Origin: Leptotrichia sp. oral taxon 221
GTDB lineage: Bacteria; Fusobacteriota; Fusobacteriia; Fusobacteriales; Leptotrichiaceae
Reading direction: 5' to 3'
DNA: 64,000 nucleotides
Assembly: GCF_018128245.1 (NCBI RefSeq)
Contig: NZ_CP072378.1
Coordinates: 1,612,001-1,676,000, forward strand
The position numbers were made by a program, and so were the translations under genes. Below, in pieces: positions 35,957-45,424 of this stretch. How positions within the stretch are numbered: the first letter of the stretch is position 1; each line of letters begins with the position of its first letter. The notes beneath the pieces are model-generated. The model was not told where the DNA came from, did no database searches, and worked only from the letters and a program-made list of their open reading frames with translations.

Positions 35957-37909
35957 CTATTTTTCTGCTTTTACCAATTCATCATAATTTGTAACTTTCT
36001 TTTTATCCTCTTTTGAAAGTAAATTATACAATTTATGAACCATTTCTAGATATGATTTTTTCGTGTATTTTTCACCAGTTCTATTATTCAATACTATTTT
36101 TTCTGCATTTGGAATATCACTTATCAATTTACTTACAATAACATAAGGTTTCCAATCTTCTGTGTAAATATCACTTTTTCCATTAGGCGTATATTGAGCT
36201 GTGTTCAACTCAGCAGTCCCAGATCCTTTTTTAATATTTCCATTTTTATCACGACCAAGCCATTTATTTTTTAACTGTTCCACTTTTCCACGAGCTTGAG
36301 CAGTTTCCCGTCTTTGCTCAAATAGCCACTCAAAAGGATAATCTATTTGATACCCATATTTCCAAGTTGACATATGCGATCCCTTGCTAAATTCTCCCCA
36401 GTTAATTCCTGTACCTGGTTTTGTATTATCATGAGTTGTCATTTTTTTATCAATTTTATTTTGCTCTTCAACAGAAAGATAAGGATCCCATTCGTTGTGT
36501 GAAATTTTAATTCCTGCAGCCTTAAAATATTCCTGAATTGTTTTCCACAAACTTGTTGCCATCAAATCATCTGCAGCTGTATGGACTAATACATTATCAT
36601 CAGAAATCATGTAATACCAATTCTGATAATTTTTTTTATCAAGCCCAAATCCATTAAAACTAATTGGATCATTTTGTGGAGAACGAGCTGCTGCACCATT
36701 ATTTTGAAAATCTTTATTATAATTATTAGACCATTGAGATCCTAAAATAGCCACTCCCGCAAAAAAATTATCTCTTTGTGCTGCCATATCTAAAAGAAGC
36801 ATTCCTCCCATAGACTGACCAGTTCCATAAATACGGCTTTCATTAATATATCCTTTATATTCCTTCAAAACAGAATCCAGAAGTTCCCAAATTGCTGTAT
36901 TTGCTTCACTTGAAGAAACAACATCATTTGTAGAACGACGACTTTCTTCAACTTGTGGAACAATGATTATTGCTGGATTTTTCTCTTGAAGTTCTTTACT
37001 TGCCATTTTTGTAGCCGCTTTTGTAGAAGTAAGCGAAGCCATTGGATCAATGTCATTTGCTCCTGCGTGTTCCATATGAAGTACAACCGAGATATTTCCT
37101 TTATTCTTTTCTAAAACCTCTTTATTTGGAACATAAATTGCATAAGGTAACTCAAAATTCTCATATTTCCCAGTATATTCACTATACGCCTTAGTTGCTT
37201 TAAATCCACCATTTCCAATATAATTTATTTTCCACCCACTATTTTTGTCAAACTCTGGCAAAATAATTTTATTTTTATCTGCTTTAATAACAGTTTGCTT
37301 AACTGTTTCACCTGTTGGTCTAGTTTGTGTTTTATCTTCCAAAGTATAATTTGAAATTTCCCTCGTTCCAGCAGCAATTTTTCCATTCTTACCAACAACT
37401 TCTCCAATTTGTTTCACACCAGCCATCATTGTACTTGTATAGGATAAATTTTGTCCAGTAAGCATATAATCTGTATTCACTTCAATAATTACATATTTTC
37501 CTTCTTTAGTACCACCATTTTTAGAAATTTCTGGCTTATCGTTAACATAAACTTTTGTGATTTGTCCTTCATTCCCTTTTGTATTATCCCTATCAATTTC
37601 CACAGTCTTCTCAAAACCATCTTTTTTCTCGCTGTAAATCGCATAATCTGTAATTTCATAATCATTTTTATTTACAGAATCAGCTTTAATATTCTGATTA
37701 TACTCAACAATAATTGCCGAAGTTTTAGCGCCTTCTAAATCAACAAAACCATAAGATTTGACATCAACAATCGCATTATCAGCCGAAACCGATTTTATAA
37801 TTTTACTTTTATTCACAGTTTTTGCAAAAGAAACTGTACTAAATGCCATTCCTGTCAAAAATAAAGCCATCATTCCAAAATATATTTTCTTTTTACAATC
37901 TAATTTCAT
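35957..37909 (-). CDS. Secreted esterase with N-terminal EstA Ig-like domain
   Basis: 650 residues with a signal peptide ending near TVSFA (about 29). Residues about 45-215 look like the Ig-like domain found in front of EstA-type esterases. The alpha/beta-hydrolase domain has the nucleophile elbow GTGQSMGG and an acidic/His region near SDDNVLVHTAADD; a later SKGSHMSTWKYG may supply the catalytic His. Substrate unknown; a feruloyl/carbohydrate esterase or peptidase is possible. It is unusual inside a shikimate gene region. GAAGGAAGG precedes the ATG. Confidence 0.8.
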   Translation of the reverse strand: MKLDCKKKIYFGMMALFLTGMAFSTVSFAKTVNKSKIIKSVSADNAIVDVKSYGFVDLEGAKTSAIIVEYNQNIKADSVNKNDYEITDYAIYSEKKDGFEKTVEIDRDNTKGNEGQITKVYVNDKPEISKNGGTKEGKYVIIEVNTDYMLTGQNLSYTSTMMAGVKQIGEVVGKNGKIAAGTREISNYTLEDKTQTRPTGETVKQTVIKADKNKIILPEFDKNSGWKINYIGNGGFKATKAYSEYTGKYENFELPYAIYVPNKEVLEKNKGNISVVLHMEHAGANDIDPMASLTSTKAATKMASKELQEKNPAIIIVPQVEESRRSTNDVVSSSEANTAIWELLDSVLKEYKGYINESRIYGTGQSMGGMLLLDMAAQRDNFFAGVAILGSQWSNNYNKDFQNNGAAARSPQNDPISFNGFGLDKKNYQNWYYMISDDNVLVHTAADDLMATSLWKTIQEYFKAAGIKISHNEWDPYLSVEEQNKIDKKMTTHDNTKPGTGINWGEFSKGSHMSTWKYGYQIDYPFEWLFEQRRETAQARGKVEQLKNKWLGRDKNGNIKKGSGTAELNTAQYTPNGKSDIYTEDWKPYVIVSKLISDIPNAEKIVLNNRTGEKYTKKSYLEMVHKLYNLLSKEDKKKVTNYDELVKAEK

Positions 37910-38007
37910 AAACTTTCCTTCCTTCTTTCTTTCATTTATTCAATATTATTTGTATAAACAAACTTTATATAAAAAATAAAAGATTTTCTTAATTAATTTG
38001 TAATTTT

Positions 38008-39303
38008 TTACTTCTCAACAATTTCAATCTCTCCACCCATTTTCACAAAGTCATCCCAAAAATGTGGATAAGATTTTCTTACACTTTCAGCTTCTTCCAA
38101 AATAATTTCTTTTTCACATCGAGACGACGCAACTGCCAAAGACATCGCAATTCTATGGTCATTCCAAGCACTCACCATAACTCCACCAGTAAATCCTTGT
38201 ACACCTTGAATAATCAAGCTATCCCCTTTCTCAGCCACATTCGCACCAAGTTTATTAAGCTCAGTTTTTATTGAAATAATTCTATCTGACTCCTTAATTC
38301 TAAGTCTTTCCCCATTAATAATCCGAGTCTCCCCTTCACTCAATGCAGCAAGCACAGTCAAAATCGGTGCAATATCAGGACATTGAGAAATATCAATCAC
38401 AGTTCCTTTTGTTTTAGATGGCTTCACAATCACATAATCATCAAAAATCTCAAGATTTGCACCCATTCTAGTAACAATCTCAATAATTTCCCTATCTCCT
38501 TGCAACGAATTTTTATTCACATGCAAACATTTCACTTCATTATCACAATTCGCTGAAATTATCCCCGCAACAATCCAAAACGCCACTTGCGAATAATCAC
38601 CTTCAACAGTATAATCAAAAGGCTTATAACTCTGATTACCTTTTATTTCAAATGATTTATAATCATTATTTTTTATCTCAATCCCAGCCAACTGCAAAAT
38701 TTCCAGCGTCAAATCAATATATCCCTTCGACTCCAAATTTTTATTAATAATCAGCTTAGAATCCCCATCAAGAAGTGGCAAAGCATACAAAAGCCCAGTA
38801 ATAAACTGCGAACTAATATTTCCGTCAATCTCATAATTCCCAGCCTTCAATTTTCCATTAACCGTAAGTGGCAATTTCCCACCAGTCGTCTTATATTTTA
38901 ACCCTTGCTCCTCAAAAATCTTATAGTACGAAGCCAGCGGTCTATCCACAAGTTTCCCTTTCCCATCAAAAATCAATTCATTCTCACTCGTAATCCCAAC
39001 AGGAATCAAAAACCTAATAGTCGATCCCGACTCATTACATTGCACAAACTTATCCTTCGGAACAACTTTCCCATCATTCCCAACAATCTCAAGAGCACTC
39101 TCAAATCTTTTAATTTTCGCTCCCCAATTTTCCATAATATCCGTTGTTGTAGTAATATCCACAGAAAACTTTAAATTATCAATCATCGACTTCTTCTCAC
39201 TTTCGGCTAATGCCGCTGCAATTACCGCTCTATGCGAATAACTTTTTGACGGTGGTATTTCTATTTTTCCATTTAATGTACTTGGTTTTATTTTTATTTT
39301 CAT
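38008..39303 (-). CDS. aroA: 3-phosphoshikimate 1-carboxyvinyltransferase (EPSP synthase)
   Basis: 431 residues. It adds enolpyruvate from PEP to shikimate-3-phosphate. The N-terminal PSKSYSHRAVIAAALAE binds substrate, CNESGSTIRFLIPVG is the second phosphate site, and later signatures are GDYSQVAFW, RLRIKESDR and WNDHRIAMSLAVA. The RBS is AAAAGGAG. It is part of the shikimate cluster, between the esterase and the DUF2262-like gene. Confidence 0.97.
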   Translation of the reverse strand: MKIKIKPSTLNGKIEIPPSKSYSHRAVIAAALAESEKKSMIDNLKFSVDITTTTDIMENWGAKIKRFESALEIVGNDGKVVPKDKFVQCNESGSTIRFLIPVGITSENELIFDGKGKLVDRPLASYYKIFEEQGLKYKTTGGKLPLTVNGKLKAGNYEIDGNISSQFITGLLYALPLLDGDSKLIINKNLESKGYIDLTLEILQLAGIEIKNNDYKSFEIKGNQSYKPFDYTVEGDYSQVAFWIVAGIISANCDNEVKCLHVNKNSLQGDREIIEIVTRMGANLEIFDDYVIVKPSKTKGTVIDISQCPDIAPILTVLAALSEGETRIINGERLRIKESDRIISIKTELNKLGANVAEKGDSLIIQGVQGFTGGVMVSAWNDHRIAMSLAVASSRCEKEIILEEAESVRKSYPHFWDDFVKMGGEIEIVEK

Positions 39304-39430
39304 AAATTTTTCTCCTTTTACATTGTTTTTTTCCTCTTCATTTTAAGTCTAAAAGAACCCTTTAAACCAAAACCTTTATTCAAAATCTTATCCTTATCAA
39401 AATTCTCTTTCAACACTCAAAACTAAAAAT

Positions 39431-39964
39431 TTATCCTACAATATCCGCTTCACCTCTAAATTCCCCGTTAATATTCCCCATTAAATCAATCCAATGTCCT
39501 GCAAAAAATACTTCGTCATCATAATAGTACACTGTAAAATCTCCATTAGAAGTTATATTCAAACTTTCTAAATAAATTCCATTTTTAAAAACTTTTTTTG
39601 AAACTTTCTGTTCTTTTAACTCTTCCTTTTCTTTTTCCGTAAATTTAGAATTTGAATTTTTTTCAAGTATTTCTATCATTCCATCTATATCTTCCTCATC
39701 TACTGAAGAAAACCAATCTTCCGCTAACCAATGCAAATCTTCCACAATTCTATCCCTTATTCTCTCATCCCATTCTTTTTGATTAAGATACATAATTTTA
39801 AATTGTTCAATTGCTCCTTTAACTTCTTCTACTTTTTTATCTTCACTCCAATTATGCCCAATTCTACCATCAAAACTCACACTTATTTTTCTCCCAAGCC
39901 ACTCAACTTCAGTTTCAAAATTTTTTATTTCTCCAAAAATTTCATCTATAATTGCTTTACACAC
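39431..39964 (-). CDS. DUF2262-like protein
   Basis: 177 residues if it starts at the GTG four bases after GGAGG; a TTG 33 bases upstream lacks a site. The C-terminal part (LNITSNGDFTVYYYDD...FFAGHWIDLMGNINGEF) resembles DUF2262, a cytoplasmic domain of unknown function. The N-terminal part is helical and charged, with many Trp. It lies between aroA and aroB with 120-bp gaps; a metabolic link is not evident. Confidence 0.65.
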   Translation of the reverse strand: MCKAIIDEIFGEIKNFETEVEWLGRKISVSFDGRIGHNWSEDKKVEEVKGAIEQFKIMYLNQKEWDERIRDRIVEDLHWLAEDWFSSVDEEDIDGMIEILEKNSNSKFTEKEKEELKEQKVSKKVFKNGIYLESLNITSNGDFTVYYYDDEVFFAGHWIDLMGNINGEFRGEADIVG

Positions 39965-40082
39965 ACTAATCCTCCATTTTATTCTTTTCCAATTCAAGAT
40001 TTTAATAAATTTATCAGATACTGCCTAACCTTTTCAATTTCCCCACATAATCACACATTTCTATTTCCACAATTTCAAATGT

Positions 40083-41174
40083 TTACTCAAAAATCTCTTC
40101 TGCTCCAATCTTCATAATCTCAACTTGCCCAATCTCTTTCAAAATCACAAAATTAATCCCGTCATTCGTACTTTTCTTATCCCTTTTCATAATCTTCGCA
40201 ATCTCATCTTTTGGATACTCAATTTCAGTTGGCAAATTCAATGCTTTAAGCAATTTCGCAATTTTCACAGCTTCCCCTTCTTTAGTAAACCCTTTTTTCT
40301 CTCCAATTTTCGTAATATCCACCATCCCAGCAGAAATCGCCTCTCCGTGTGAATATTTTTCATAATTTGTAAACTGCTCAATCGCATGACCAATCGTATG
40401 CCCAAAATTCAATATCATTCTCAAGTTGCTTTCCTTCTCATCTTTTTCCACAACTTCCTTCTTTATCTCACAAGAACGATAAACAAGCTCATTCACATAC
40501 TTCATCAAATGTTCACGCAATTTTTGTATATAATTTTCATCATCTTGCAAAACCCCAACTTTTTCCACAATTTCCACAAGTCTATCAAAAAAATTCTTGT
40601 CATAAATACATCCATATTTCACAATTTCCCCAAATCCATCGTAAAAATATCTATCAGTTAATGTATTTAAAAAATAATTATCAATTAAAACAAGTTTTGG
40701 CTGATGGAAAGCCCCAACAAGATTTTTCCCCTCAGGCAAATCAACTCCAACTTTTCCACCAACACTGCTGTCAACTTGCGAAACAATTGTTGTAGGAATT
40801 TGAATAAACCCAATCCCACGCATATAACTAGCCGCTACAAATCCAGCAATATCTCCAACAACTCCGCCACCAAACGCAACAACCATATCCTTTCTCGTAA
40901 GTCCTTCATTCACCATAGCCGAGTAAATCGAAGGCATTATCCCAATATGCTTATGTTTTTCCCCAGCTTGTAGCACAAATATACTATAATTAAATCCTTT
41001 AAACATTTCTTTATACTTTTCTTCATAAATCTCATGAACATTTGAGTCTGTAATTACAAACAATTTTTTCCCAGTATAAACTTCTCCAATATATTTTGGA
41101 AATTCCTCAAAAAAATTTTCCCCAATCATAATATCATAAGAATTTTTTCCCAATCCAACATGTAATTTTTCCAT
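40083..41174 (-). CDS. aroB: 3-dehydroquinate synthase
   Basis: 363 residues. It cyclises DAHP to 3-dehydroquinate using NAD and a divalent metal. Motifs are AGEKHK, GGGVVGDIAGFVAASYMRG for NAD, PTTIVSQVDSSVGGKVGVD and the metal-site NFGHTIGHAIE. AAAAGGATGG precedes the ATG. A consensus TATAAT lies at 41237-41242 in the 251-bp gap upstream. That gap is otherwise AT-rich and featureless. Confidence 0.96.
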   Translation of the reverse strand: MEKLHVGLGKNSYDIMIGENFFEEFPKYIGEVYTGKKLFVITDSNVHEIYEEKYKEMFKGFNYSIFVLQAGEKHKHIGIMPSIYSAMVNEGLTRKDMVVAFGGGVVGDIAGFVAASYMRGIGFIQIPTTIVSQVDSSVGGKVGVDLPEGKNLVGAFHQPKLVLIDNYFLNTLTDRYFYDGFGEIVKYGCIYDKNFFDRLVEIVEKVGVLQDDENYIQKLREHLMKYVNELVYRSCEIKKEVVEKDEKESNLRMILNFGHTIGHAIEQFTNYEKYSHGEAISAGMVDITKIGEKKGFTKEGEAVKIAKLLKALNLPTEIEYPKDEIAKIMKRDKKSTNDGINFVILKEIGQVEIMKIGAEEIFE

Positions 41175-41425
41175 AATTTATCCATCCTTTTAATCATAAT
41201 TTTTCATTTAATACTAAATTTACATTTCAAATCAATATTATAGTAAAACTGCTTTAAAACTAAACTCAAAAACTATGAATATTTTACTCAACCATTAAAT
41301 TTACATAATTTTTAACAGTTTAATTTTAAATAGTTTTTAGCATATTTTTCTAAAAACAATCGTATATTAAAATATAGCAAAACCACTAAATCCAACAATT
41401 TAAAATGATTTTACTATATAATTTT

Positions 41426-42028
41426 TTATTTCAAGTTATATCTTTTTTCAAGTTCTCTTTTTATATAAATCGACTGAAACTCTTCTTTTAACATATCCAT
41501 TATAATCACATCATAAGTTTTTCCCATAATTTCAACCGCTTTCCGTAACCGTCCTACTTCCTTAAATCCAATTTTTTTATACAAATTATAGGCTGGTTCA
41601 TTATATTCGAATACTTTTAGCGATATATTTCTCAAATTTAAAAATGAGAAACCATAATCAAGTATTAATTTCAGAGCCTCTGTTCCATAACCTTTTCGCT
41701 GATGTTTAGGATTTCCTATTAGAACTCCCAATGCACCGTTTCTATTTACCATATCTAATGAATTAAATCCAATATTTCCCAAAAGTTCATCATTTTCAAG
41801 TAGTCTAACAGCAAATATTTTTTCTTTTTTTATTGAAGTTAAAAATTCCTTTTCACTTTCAAAATCTGTAATATTTGTATAAGAAACAGAACCTAAACCA
41901 ACTGAAACTTTTATATCATTAACCATCTCAGTATACTCTTCAATATCATCAAGAGAAATTGGTGAAAAATAAATATTATCTCCAATCAATGTTTTCAAAT
42001 ACTTTTTCTTTTCAGAATTATTTTCCAT
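41426..42028 (-). CDS. GNAT acetyltransferase (RimJ/RimL-like)
   Basis: 200 residues. The acetyl-CoA-binding motif is GNPKHQRKGYGTEALKLIL, followed by NLRNISLKVFEYNEPAYNLYKKIGFKEVGR, typical of the ribosomal-protein/spermidine acetyltransferase branch. The target is unknown. GGGAGGAA site; 25 bp after tyrA, so probably co-transcribed with it. Confidence 0.9.
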   Translation of the reverse strand: MENNSEKKKYLKTLIGDNIYFSPISLDDIEEYTEMVNDIKVSVGLGSVSYTNITDFESEKEFLTSIKKEKIFAVRLLENDELLGNIGFNSLDMVNRNGALGVLIGNPKHQRKGYGTEALKLILDYGFSFLNLRNISLKVFEYNEPAYNLYKKIGFKEVGRLRKAVEIMGKTYDVIIMDMLKEEFQSIYIKRELEKRYNLK

Positions 42029-42053
42029 TTCATTCCTCCCAAATTAATTTCTA

Positions 42054-42929
42054 TTAATCTATTTTCTCCCTACGTTTCGTAGAAATTATAAATTTCTCTT
42101 TTAATGTCCCCAAATCATTATTATTCAAGGCATCTTTAATTACATCCAATTCCTTTTCAAACTGCTGTATCATTTTCAAAAGATTCTTTTTATTTCCCAT
42201 AAACAGCTCTGCCCACAAATCTTCATTTATTTTCGCAATTCTCGTCAAATCTCGATAAGAATCCCCAATAAAACGATTTGTATCATACTTCTCACTATCA
42301 CTATTCACAAGCGAAACCGCAATCGCATGAGTAAGCTGACTCGTAAACGCAATAATCTCATCATGTTCCTGTGCCGTAAGAAAACTAACTTTCTTGAATC
42401 CCATCAATCTTACAATTTCTGAAAGCAATTCCAAATTTTCCTTTTTATTTTTTTCATCCTTAATAATTATATAATTTGCATTTTGAAAAACACGGTTATC
42501 CGCAAAATCAATTCCTCTTTTTTCACGCCCTGCCATCGGATGTCCAAAAATAAAGTCAATATTTTTCCCATTCTTTTTATTACTTTTCTCAATAATCGGA
42601 TCAATATCTCCAATAATTTTCTCCTTAATACCCACAACATCAGTAATTATAGCATTTTCCTTAAAATTATCAATATTATTCACAAAAAACGATTTCATCA
42701 AGTTAGGATAAAGAGTAATTACAACAAAATCTGATTTTTCCAAAGGGTCCTTAGTTTCAAGGAAGCCTTTATTTATCATTTTTTTTTCTTCTGCCTTCTT
42801 TATCGTCTCCTCATCAATATCAATTCCGTAAATAGTCTTGATACCGATTTCCTTAAAACTTTGCGCAAAAGCTGCCCCAATCACTCCAAGTCCTACTATC
42901 GTTACTGTTAAATCTTCTATTTTTTTCAA
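42054..42929 (-). CDS. tyrA: Prephenate dehydrogenase (TyrA family)
   Basis: About 291 residues. The likely start is the TTG after AGAGGTG; the GTG 12 bases earlier overlaps that site. It oxidises prephenate to 4-hydroxyphenylpyruvate for tyrosine. The Rossmann loop is VGLGVIGAAFAQSF near the N-terminus, and GHPMAGREKRGIDFAD and TAQEHDEIIAFTSQLTHAIA match the family substrate site. There is no fused chorismate mutase or ACT domain, so feedback control may lie elsewhere. It heads a tyrA-GNAT pair. Confidence 0.93.
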   Translation of the reverse strand: MKKIEDLTVTIVGLGVIGAAFAQSFKEIGIKTIYGIDIDEETIKKAEEKKMINKGFLETKDPLEKSDFVVITLYPNLMKSFFVNNIDNFKENAIITDVVGIKEKIIGDIDPIIEKSNKKNGKNIDFIFGHPMAGREKRGIDFADNRVFQNANYIIIKDEKNKKENLELLSEIVRLMGFKKVSFLTAQEHDEIIAFTSQLTHAIAVSLVNSDSEKYDTNRFIGDSYRDLTRIAKINEDLWAELFMGNKKNLLKMIQQFEKELDVIKDALNNNDLGTLKEKFIISTKRREKID

Positions 42930-42941
42930 AATTGTAAACAC

Positions 42942-43268
42942 CTCTTTTTACAAATTTTTTAGCCATTTGAAAAAGTAAAAACTTTCAATAAAACAGCATT
43001 TTTATATTTTTAGCTTTATTATTTTTCTTCATTATCTGTCAAAGGGTCTTGATCCTCTGTGATTATAATGCTGTTGTTCACTATTTATTGCTTTCACTTT
43101 TACAACCAGCTAACAATTTTTCTTATAAATAATTACTATAGCCAAATACTGTACACAAAATATGAAAATTTTTATTAAATTGTTCACCAGTCCAATTCTT
43201 TTGAACTTGACAAAGAGTCAAGACTCCTTGGTTCATAATATTTGCTTTATTAGTGCAGAACATAACTA
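42942..43268. repeat. Intergenic region with two diverged palindromic elements
   Basis: 327 bp with no gene. The first palindrome (about 42971-43110) has arms sharing AACAGCATT/AATGCTGTT around GGGTCTTGATCC. The second (about 43130-43278) has arms sharing AATAATTA around GAGTCAAGACTC, and its right arm runs into the end of the TPR gene. Their centres resemble each other. This pattern suggests old non-autonomous repeats. Confidence 0.45.
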
Positions 43269-44270
43269 TTAATTATTCCACCAGCTTTTATTCTGCTTTT
43301 CCAATTTTTTCATTTCTTCCGTTCTTCCTTGTGACTTATAAATTTCTATTAGCATATTTCGCTCGTATGTTTTACCATCCGTTGGATGTTTAAATGCCAT
43401 AGAATTTTTATATGCCTTTTCAGCTTCAACAAAATTATTTTGCAAAAAATATATATCTCCTATTCTAACCCAATAATCTCGGGCATCAAATTTTTGAGTT
43501 TTATTAGATATTTTTTCTATTGCCAATTTATAATACTTTATTGCATTTTCATAATTTTGGGTTTTATAATCGTACATTTGAGCTAATGAAGCATAATCAG
43601 GCTGATAGTTCTCTAATTCAATTAACTGTAAATAAGTTTTTTCTGCTAAATCATATTTTTTCAAACTTACATAAAAACTTGCCAATGTTCTTAAAATCCG
43701 AATATCACCTGTTTCTTTATAATTATTCTGATATTCTTGCAATTTCTGTTCACCAAAACTGTTATCCTTACTCTTTCTTTCTAAAGTTTCTTGAGCTGGT
43801 TTATATCCTTTATCAGCAGCTTCTTTCAATAATTTATTTCCTTTTTCATCCTGTTTTATCCAAATATAAAATTCTCCTAGATCATTCAATGCTTTTATAT
43901 CACCAGATTTTATTAAGTCATTATACCGTTCAATAATTTTTTCTTCCAATTCTTTAGTTTTTTCTATATTTACTTTTAAAACCGAACGTTCTATTGAATC
44001 TCTCCAATATCTGTAAAATAAAATAATTTTTTCTTTTATTTCTCTACTATTTTCTAAACTGTTATTTTCTTTTTCATATTTCAATAATAACTTCTCAGAT
44101 TCTTCAAATTTTCTATTTCGAAAATAATAATCACTTAATTTTAACAGTGAATCCTTATCGCCTTTTTCAATTTGCTTTAAATATTGTTTTTCTTCTTTAG
44201 TGTAAGTTTCTTTAGCAAAAGAATTAATTGAAGAAATTATAATTAATAATAATAGCCATTTTCTTTTCAT
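43269..44270 (-). CDS. Exported TPR-repeat protein
   Basis: 333 residues. A signal peptide (KWLLLLIIISSINSFA) is followed by helix-turn-helix units such as LLKLSDYYFRNRKFEESEKLL, ALNDLGEFYIWIKQDEKGNKLL, ASFYVSLKKYDLAEKTYLQL and IGDIYFLQNNFVEAEKAY. These are TPR/Sel1-like repeats that form a protein-binding solenoid, probably in the periplasm. The last residues are KLEKQNKSWWNN. Partner unknown. It lies 21 bp after the second DAHP synthase gene and could be co-transcribed, although no functional link is obvious. Confidence 0.85.
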   Translation of the reverse strand: MKRKWLLLLIIISSINSFAKETYTKEEKQYLKQIEKGDKDSLLKLSDYYFRNRKFEESEKLLLKYEKENNSLENSREIKEKIILFYRYWRDSIERSVLKVNIEKTKELEEKIIERYNDLIKSGDIKALNDLGEFYIWIKQDEKGNKLLKEAADKGYKPAQETLERKSKDNSFGEQKLQEYQNNYKETGDIRILRTLASFYVSLKKYDLAEKTYLQLIELENYQPDYASLAQMYDYKTQNYENAIKYYKLAIEKISNKTQKFDARDYWVRIGDIYFLQNNFVEAEKAYKNSMAFKHPTDGKTYERNMLIEIYKSQGRTEEMKKLEKQNKSWWNN

Positions 44271-44291
44271 TTTTTACAACCTTCTAAAAAT

Positions 44292-45311
44292 TTATTTAAA
44301 ACTTTTCCCCAACACATTCGCAATTTTTTCCACATTTTCCATCAAATGTTTAAATACATCTTCTTTCAATGATTGTGGTCCATCTGACAACGCTTTATCT
44401 GGTTCTGGATGAACTTCTACCATAAGTCCATCTGCTCCTGCTGCCACTCCTGCCATTCCAAGTGGTTCTACCATCCAATATTTTCCTGTAGAGTGAGCTG
44501 AATCAACTATTATTGGTAAATGTGTCAATTTTTTTATCATCGGAACTGCATTTAAGTCAAGCACATTTCTATAAGCTGTTTCATAAGTTCTTATCCCTCT
44601 TTCACAAAGAACTACATTTTCATTTCCTCCTGCCAAAATATATTCAGCCGACATTAGCCATTCTTCAATTGTAGCACTCAATCCTCTTTTTAAAAGTACT
44701 GGAATATTTGTTTTTCCAACTGCTTTTAACAAGTCAAAGTTTTGCATATTTCTTGCTCCAAGCTGAATCATATCAACGTGTGGACCGAATTCATGTAATT
44801 GTGCAATCGACATTACTTCACAGATTATTGGAAGTCCTGTTTCTTCTTTTGCCTTTTTCATCAATTCAACCCCTTCCATTCCTAGTCCTTGAAACGCATA
44901 TGGCGATGTTCTAGGTTTAACTACTCCACCTCTCAACATTGTTGCTCCATATTTTTTCACTATTCTTGCCGCTGTCATGATTTGTTCTTCATTTTCAACT
45001 GAACAAGGTCCTGCCATCATTACAAGATTATTTCCTCCAATTTCTACATCTCCAACTTTTACAATTGTATCTTCTGGATGAAATTTTCTACTTGCTCTTT
45101 TGTACGGCTCTTGCACTCTTTGAACATCCAACACATAGTCAAGCGATTGAATATGTTTAATATCAATTGTACTTATATCTCCAACCAATCCTAAAATAGA
45201 ATATTCTTCCCCTACTATCAATTTAACCTTCACATTATTTTCTGCTTCTAATCTCGCAATCATTTCTTTCAATGTATCATGACTAATACTTCCATCAACT
45301 TTAATAATCAT
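44292..45311 (-). CDS. aroF: DAHP synthase, paralog 2 (3-deoxy-7-phosphoheptulonate synthase)
   Basis: 339 residues. It joins PEP and erythrose-4-phosphate in the first shikimate step. Residues 1-66 form the ferredoxin/ACT-like N-terminal regulatory domain of type I-beta enzymes. The catalytic barrel has MMAGPCSVEN, MLRGGVVKPRTSPYAFQG, IQLGARNMQNFDLL, PVLLKRG and DGLMVEVHPEPDKALSDG. It is nearly identical to its neighbour in the barrel but different in the N-terminal domain (for example GLVGDISTID against GVVGDTSVID). It is 113 bp downstream of paralog 1. Confidence 0.96.
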   Translation of the reverse strand: MIIKVDGSISHDTLKEMIARLEAENNVKVKLIVGEEYSILGLVGDISTIDIKHIQSLDYVLDVQRVQEPYKRASRKFHPEDTIVKVGDVEIGGNNLVMMAGPCSVENEEQIMTAARIVKKYGATMLRGGVVKPRTSPYAFQGLGMEGVELMKKAKEETGLPIICEVMSIAQLHEFGPHVDMIQLGARNMQNFDLLKAVGKTNIPVLLKRGLSATIEEWLMSAEYILAGGNENVVLCERGIRTYETAYRNVLDLNAVPMIKKLTHLPIIVDSAHSTGKYWMVEPLGMAGVAAGADGLMVEVHPEPDKALSDGPQSLKEDVFKHLMENVEKIANVLGKSFK

Positions 45312-45424
45312 ATATTTTTCTTTTAGTACAATATCAAAAAAACTTAATACTGTACACTCCTTTCTATAAAATAATTTTAAAATTTTCTATTTTTTTATTT
45401 TTTATCTTACCACATTTCCTATTT

